NCBI GenBank assembly: GCA_017442735.1
Contig: JAFRZE010000043.1
Coordinates: forward strand, 1 to 57,527
Reading direction: 5' to 3'
Length of the DNA: 57,527 nucleotides
Origin: Bacillota bacterium
Lineage (GTDB): Bacteria > Bacillota > Clostridia > Lachnospirales > Bianqueaceae
Made by a program: the position numbers and the translations under genes. Numbering within the stretch: the first letter of the stretch is position 1; each line of letters starts with the position of its first letter. The notes below the pieces were generated by a model. That model made no database searches. It saw nothing but the letters and a program-made list of their open reading frames with translations, and was not told the DNA's origin. Shown here piece after piece: positions 54,891-57,527 of the stretch.

Positions 54891-56807
54891 GTGATACAAA
54901 TAAACTTGAGAGACGCGTATATTCGTGCCATGCATCTCGGTCAGAAAGAATGCCGGGATCTTGCGGCTGCCGGAGCCGATCCGAATCCGAAAGTGCTGGA
55001 AGAGGTGCTTCCGGATCTGTCCAGGCATGCCATCCAGACGCTCCCGGCCAGGGAGATCCCGGCAGAGAGGATCATCGGTACGCGGGACGCCGGGAGGGTC
55101 TTAGCCTTCTCCGCCAGCTTTTATCCGCTGCTGGATCCGGATACGGAATTTGCGACCAAATGGATGCGGCTTCTGGAAGCCCATCTGTCGGACACGGGGA
55201 TCCGGGATCCGATCGAGTGTTATGAGTACCTCGGGAACTTTTACGTACAGGAAGGAAATAAACGAGTCAGCGTGCTCAAGGCTTTCGGCGCGGTACAGAT
55301 CCCGGGTATAGTCAAGCGGGTCCTGCCTCTTTCGTGGGACACCCCTCGGGCCCAGGCCTACGCGGAGTTCCTGGACTTTTACAAAGCGACCGAACTGTAT
55401 GATGTGCAGTTTAAAAAACCAGGCTCCTATGCCAAACTGCTTGAGGCACTGGGGAAACGGCCGGGTGAGGAGTGGACAGAGGACGAGCGGAAAGATTTCG
55501 CTTCCGGATTCCTTCATTTAAAAGAAGCGGTCCTTTCCATGGGAAAAGCCGCACAGGGACCTGATCAGATCGTGACGCCGGAGGATGCGCTGCTCATCTG
55601 GCTTCAGGTCTATCCGATCAAACAACTGAAAGAGCTTTCTCCCAAGGAACTGAAAACCGCTTTGACCGGCCTATGGGAAGATGTACAGGCTTCTTCCACG
55701 GGAACTCCGGCAGTGAAAAGTGAACCGGAGAAAGAGCAGAAGAGCCTTCTGGATATTCTGATCCCCACCGCGCCGAAACACATCGACATCGCGCTTGTTC
55801 ATATGCGGGATCCACAGACGAGCGACTGGACAGAAGGGCACTCTGCAGGCGCGGCCTACCTGGCGGAAGTGCTGGGTGAACAGATCACGGTCAGAAATTA
55901 TTACCACGCTGACACACCGGAGGAAGCGGAAGACCTCCTGGAACAAGCCGCGGAGGAAGGAGCGGAACTGATCTTTTCCACATCGCCGTCTCTGCTGAGG
56001 CCTACACTGAAAGCAGCACTCAGGTATCCGAAAGTCCGGTTCCTCAATTGTTCCTCCGGGACAAATCTTTCCAGTGTACGCAGTTACTATTGCCGCAGTT
56101 ATGAAGGAAAATTCATCACGGGGATGATCGCCGGAGCGATGGCGAACGATGACCGGATCGGTTATGTGGCCGGATATCCCATTCTGGGTGTACCGGCTGC
56201 CGTGAACGCGTTCGCGCTGGGTGCCCGAATGACGAATCCCCGCGCGAAGATCCTGCTTGAGTGGAGCTGCATGAAAGAAGACCCGGTTCAAAGCCTTCTG
56301 GAGCGCGGCCTCCGGGTGATTTCCGCACGAGATATTCCGCTGAGTGATCCGCGGTATATGGAAAAGAGTCAGTACGGCGTTTCTTTGATCGATGAAGAAG
56401 GTCGCCGGATCTCACTGGCTTCTTCCTGTTGGGAATGGGGGAAACTGTATGAGGCTGTGGCAAGATCCATCCTCTCCGGCAACTGGACTCAGAAGAAGAA
56501 ACCGGAGGCGATCAACTACTGGTGGGGGATGGCCAGCGGCGCGATAGATGTCCATATGACCGAGCAGGTGCCGAAGGGAGTGAGAACCCTGGCAGAATCG
56601 ATCATGCGGCAGATCAAAGAAGGTGTGCTGGATCCGTTTGACGGCAAATACAGCGCGTTGGAGCTTCTGGAAATGGATTGGTTGTCGGATCCGATCGAAG
56701 GGCATATTCCGGAGTATGAGGAAATCCTGCCCATGTCCCGGGCGCTGGTCCGTGAACTGGGCGTCCACAGAGACCGTATTCCGCCGGAAAGTGAGGGTGA
56801 GACATGA
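54891..56807 (+). CDS. ParB-like domain fused to a BMP-type ligand-binding domain
   Basis: A 638-residue protein. Residues about 60-135 include YLGNFYVQEGNKRVSVLKAFGA, which resembles a ParB/sulfiredoxin-type nucleoside-binding box. From about residue 285 a type 1 periplasmic-binding fold of the basic membrane protein (Med/BMP) family follows (HIDIALVHMRDPQTSDWTEGHSAG, EGAELIFSTSPS, SYEGKFITGMIAGAMA, IGYVAGYPILGVPAAVNAFALG). BMP proteins normally bind nucleosides outside the cell as lipoproteins, but this one has neither signal peptide nor lipobox. The GTG at 54891 has AAGGA ten bases upstream and is preferred to a TTG at 54873. Role unknown; an intracellular nucleoside sensor is possible. 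Confidence 0.75.
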   Translation: MIQINLRDAYIRAMHLGQKECRDLAAAGADPNPKVLEEVLPDLSRHAIQTLPAREIPAERIIGTRDAGRVLAFSASFYPLLDPDTEFATKWMRLLEAHLSDTGIRDPIECYEYLGNFYVQEGNKRVSVLKAFGAVQIPGIVKRVLPLSWDTPRAQAYAEFLDFYKATELYDVQFKKPGSYAKLLEALGKRPGEEWTEDERKDFASGFLHLKEAVLSMGKAAQGPDQIVTPEDALLIWLQVYPIKQLKELSPKELKTALTGLWEDVQASSTGTPAVKSEPEKEQKSLLDILIPTAPKHIDIALVHMRDPQTSDWTEGHSAGAAYLAEVLGEQITVRNYYHADTPEEAEDLLEQAAEEGAELIFSTSPSLLRPTLKAALRYPKVRFLNCSSGTNLSSVRSYYCRSYEGKFITGMIAGAMANDDRIGYVAGYPILGVPAAVNAFALGARMTNPRAKILLEWSCMKEDPVQSLLERGLRVISARDIPLSDPRYMEKSQYGVSLIDEEGRRISLASSCWEWGKLYEAVARSILSGNWTQKKKPEAINYWWGMASGAIDVHMTEQVPKGVRTLAESIMRQIKEGVLDPFDGKYSALELLEMDWLSDPIEGHIPEYEEILPMSRALVRELGVHRDRIPPESEGET

Positions 56808-57460
56808 AGATCCTTGCTGTATCCGATGAAGAATGTCAGGCGCTCTGGGATTATTATGTACCGGGAAGACTGGATGACTATGACCTGATCCTTGCCTGCG
56901 GTGATCTGAAGGCCGATTATCTGACATTTCTGGTGACCATGAGCCGTCAGGCCAGAGTGCTTTATATCTGCGGTAATCATGATGAAGAATATCTGCGCAG
57001 ACCGCCGGAAGGCTGCGAATGCATCGATGATCAGCTGGTGATCTACAATGGCGTCCGGATCCTAGGCCTGGGAGGAAGTATGCGTTATCATCCGGGATCG
57101 TTTCAATACACAGAAAGGGAGATGCGCCACAGGATCAATAGACTGAGGATAGCCCTTATAAGGAGCGGAGGAGTCGATATAGTCGTCGCACATACGCCGC
57201 CGGAAGGCCTGGGAGACCTGGAAGACCCGGCACACAAAGGATTTCGCGCGTTCAGAAAACTGATCGAAAAGTACCATCCGGCCGTTTTCGTCCATGGACA
57301 TGTTCATCTGCGTTATAACGCTTCTCTTCCCAGAGAACGGATCTATGAAGGAACGCGGATCATCAACGCCTCGGAACGATATGTGGTCGAGATCCCTGAC
57401 AGGGAAGTTCCCGAGAAGGACAAAAACCGTCTGATGTGGATGACAAAACACCGAAGATAG
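56804..57460 (+). CDS. Metallophosphoesterase (calcineurin-like)
   Basis: A 218-residue phosphoesterase. Motifs: VSDEE (residues 6-10), CGDLKADY, YICGNHDEEY, VVAHTPPEG and VHGHVHLRYN, the last three matching GNH(D/E) and GHxH of the family. The usual first motif D-x-H reads D-x-E, so one metal ligand differs; clostridial relatives with an ALWDYY segment seem to share this. It overlaps the BMP fusion gene by ATGA and ends the operon; no terminator is visible in the 67 bases to the window edge. The substrate is unknown. Confidence 0.88.
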   Translation: MKILAVSDEECQALWDYYVPGRLDDYDLILACGDLKADYLTFLVTMSRQARVLYICGNHDEEYLRRPPEGCECIDDQLVIYNGVRILGLGGSMRYHPGSFQYTEREMRHRINRLRIALIRSGGVDIVVAHTPPEGLGDLEDPAHKGFRAFRKLIEKYHPAVFVHGHVHLRYNASLPRERIYEGTRIINASERYVVEIPDREVPEKDKNRLMWMTKHRR

Positions 57461-57527
57461 GATCTTCCGGGACGCCGAATCGGAATATCATGAATGTGAG
57501 ATGTTTTTGAATTTTATGTTTCAGTAA

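Overview
The window reads as chromosomal DNA of an anaerobic Bacillota (Clostridia- or Erysipelotrichia-like, probably gut or rumen). The signs are AGGAGG-type ribosome binding sites at most genes, sigma-A promoters (TTGnnn-17-TATAAT), a T-box leader before valS, rubrerythrin, a ferredoxin-dependent 2-oxoacid oxidoreductase, the two-subunit Fe-S L-serine dehydratase, type III glutamine synthetase and a clostripain-family protease. No tRNA, rRNA, CRISPR array, phage module or intact insertion sequence was found. About 52 protein genes are supported; they are densely packed and often overlap by ATGA.

Layout. 1-7.6 kb: an HD-domain protein, a small monooxygenase-like protein and a nitroreductase, trpS, a GH35/42-like glycosidase, then leftward rubrerythrin, an esterase and a LysR regulator. 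7.7-12.7 kb: the LysR gene diverges from a tight korDABC-sucCD operon that would convert 2-oxoglutarate through succinyl-CoA to succinate with substrate-level ATP synthesis. 12.7-17.4 kb: two lipoproteins, then T-box-controlled valS. 17.5-25.1 kb: a small unknown protein, an AraC regulator, a YgjP-type metallopeptidase, a small export-type membrane protein, a 1498-residue secreted clostripain-plus-leucine-rich-repeat protein and an ECF transporter S component. 25.3-29.7 kb: Gfo/Idh dehydrogenase with sdaAB-sdaAA, a candidate orphan structured RNA, and a membrane-anchored serpin. 29.9-35.0 kb: transglutaminase-like protein, glnN, AEC transporter and NUDIX hydrolase. 35.2-43.3 kb: an orphan IS3-derived helix-turn-helix protein, a two-component system, and a GH2 beta-galactosidase with a PHP phosphoesterase and a PatB-type C-S lyase. 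43.4-50.3 kb: a two-gene ABC exporter, an alpha-oxoamine synthase-like enzyme, a type-B carboxylesterase, a TSCPD protein and a small membrane protein. 50.3-57.5 kb: one operon of folC, a 65-residue protein, a TPR membrane protein, a GH20 hexosaminidase, a ParB-like/BMP fusion and a metallophosphoesterase.

The most unusual signals are non-coding. (1) A dispersed repeat family has three copies here (about 1-261, 43366-43450 inverted, 49322-49764). The copies share a 33-bp perfect block, a 100-bp core and a terminal hairpin, and one copy looks like an internal-deletion derivative. (2) A 58-bp two-hairpin repeat lies in the 5' leader of the kor operon, and again, 55/58 identical, inside the sensor kinase gene, where it supplies most of the last 22 residues. 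(3) An RNA of about 160 nt has its own strong promoter and terminator and no convincing ORF (28068-28261). (4) The promoter of the clostripain-LRR gene is built into the transcription terminator of the gene upstream.

All functional calls come from motif recognition by eye; no database search was possible.
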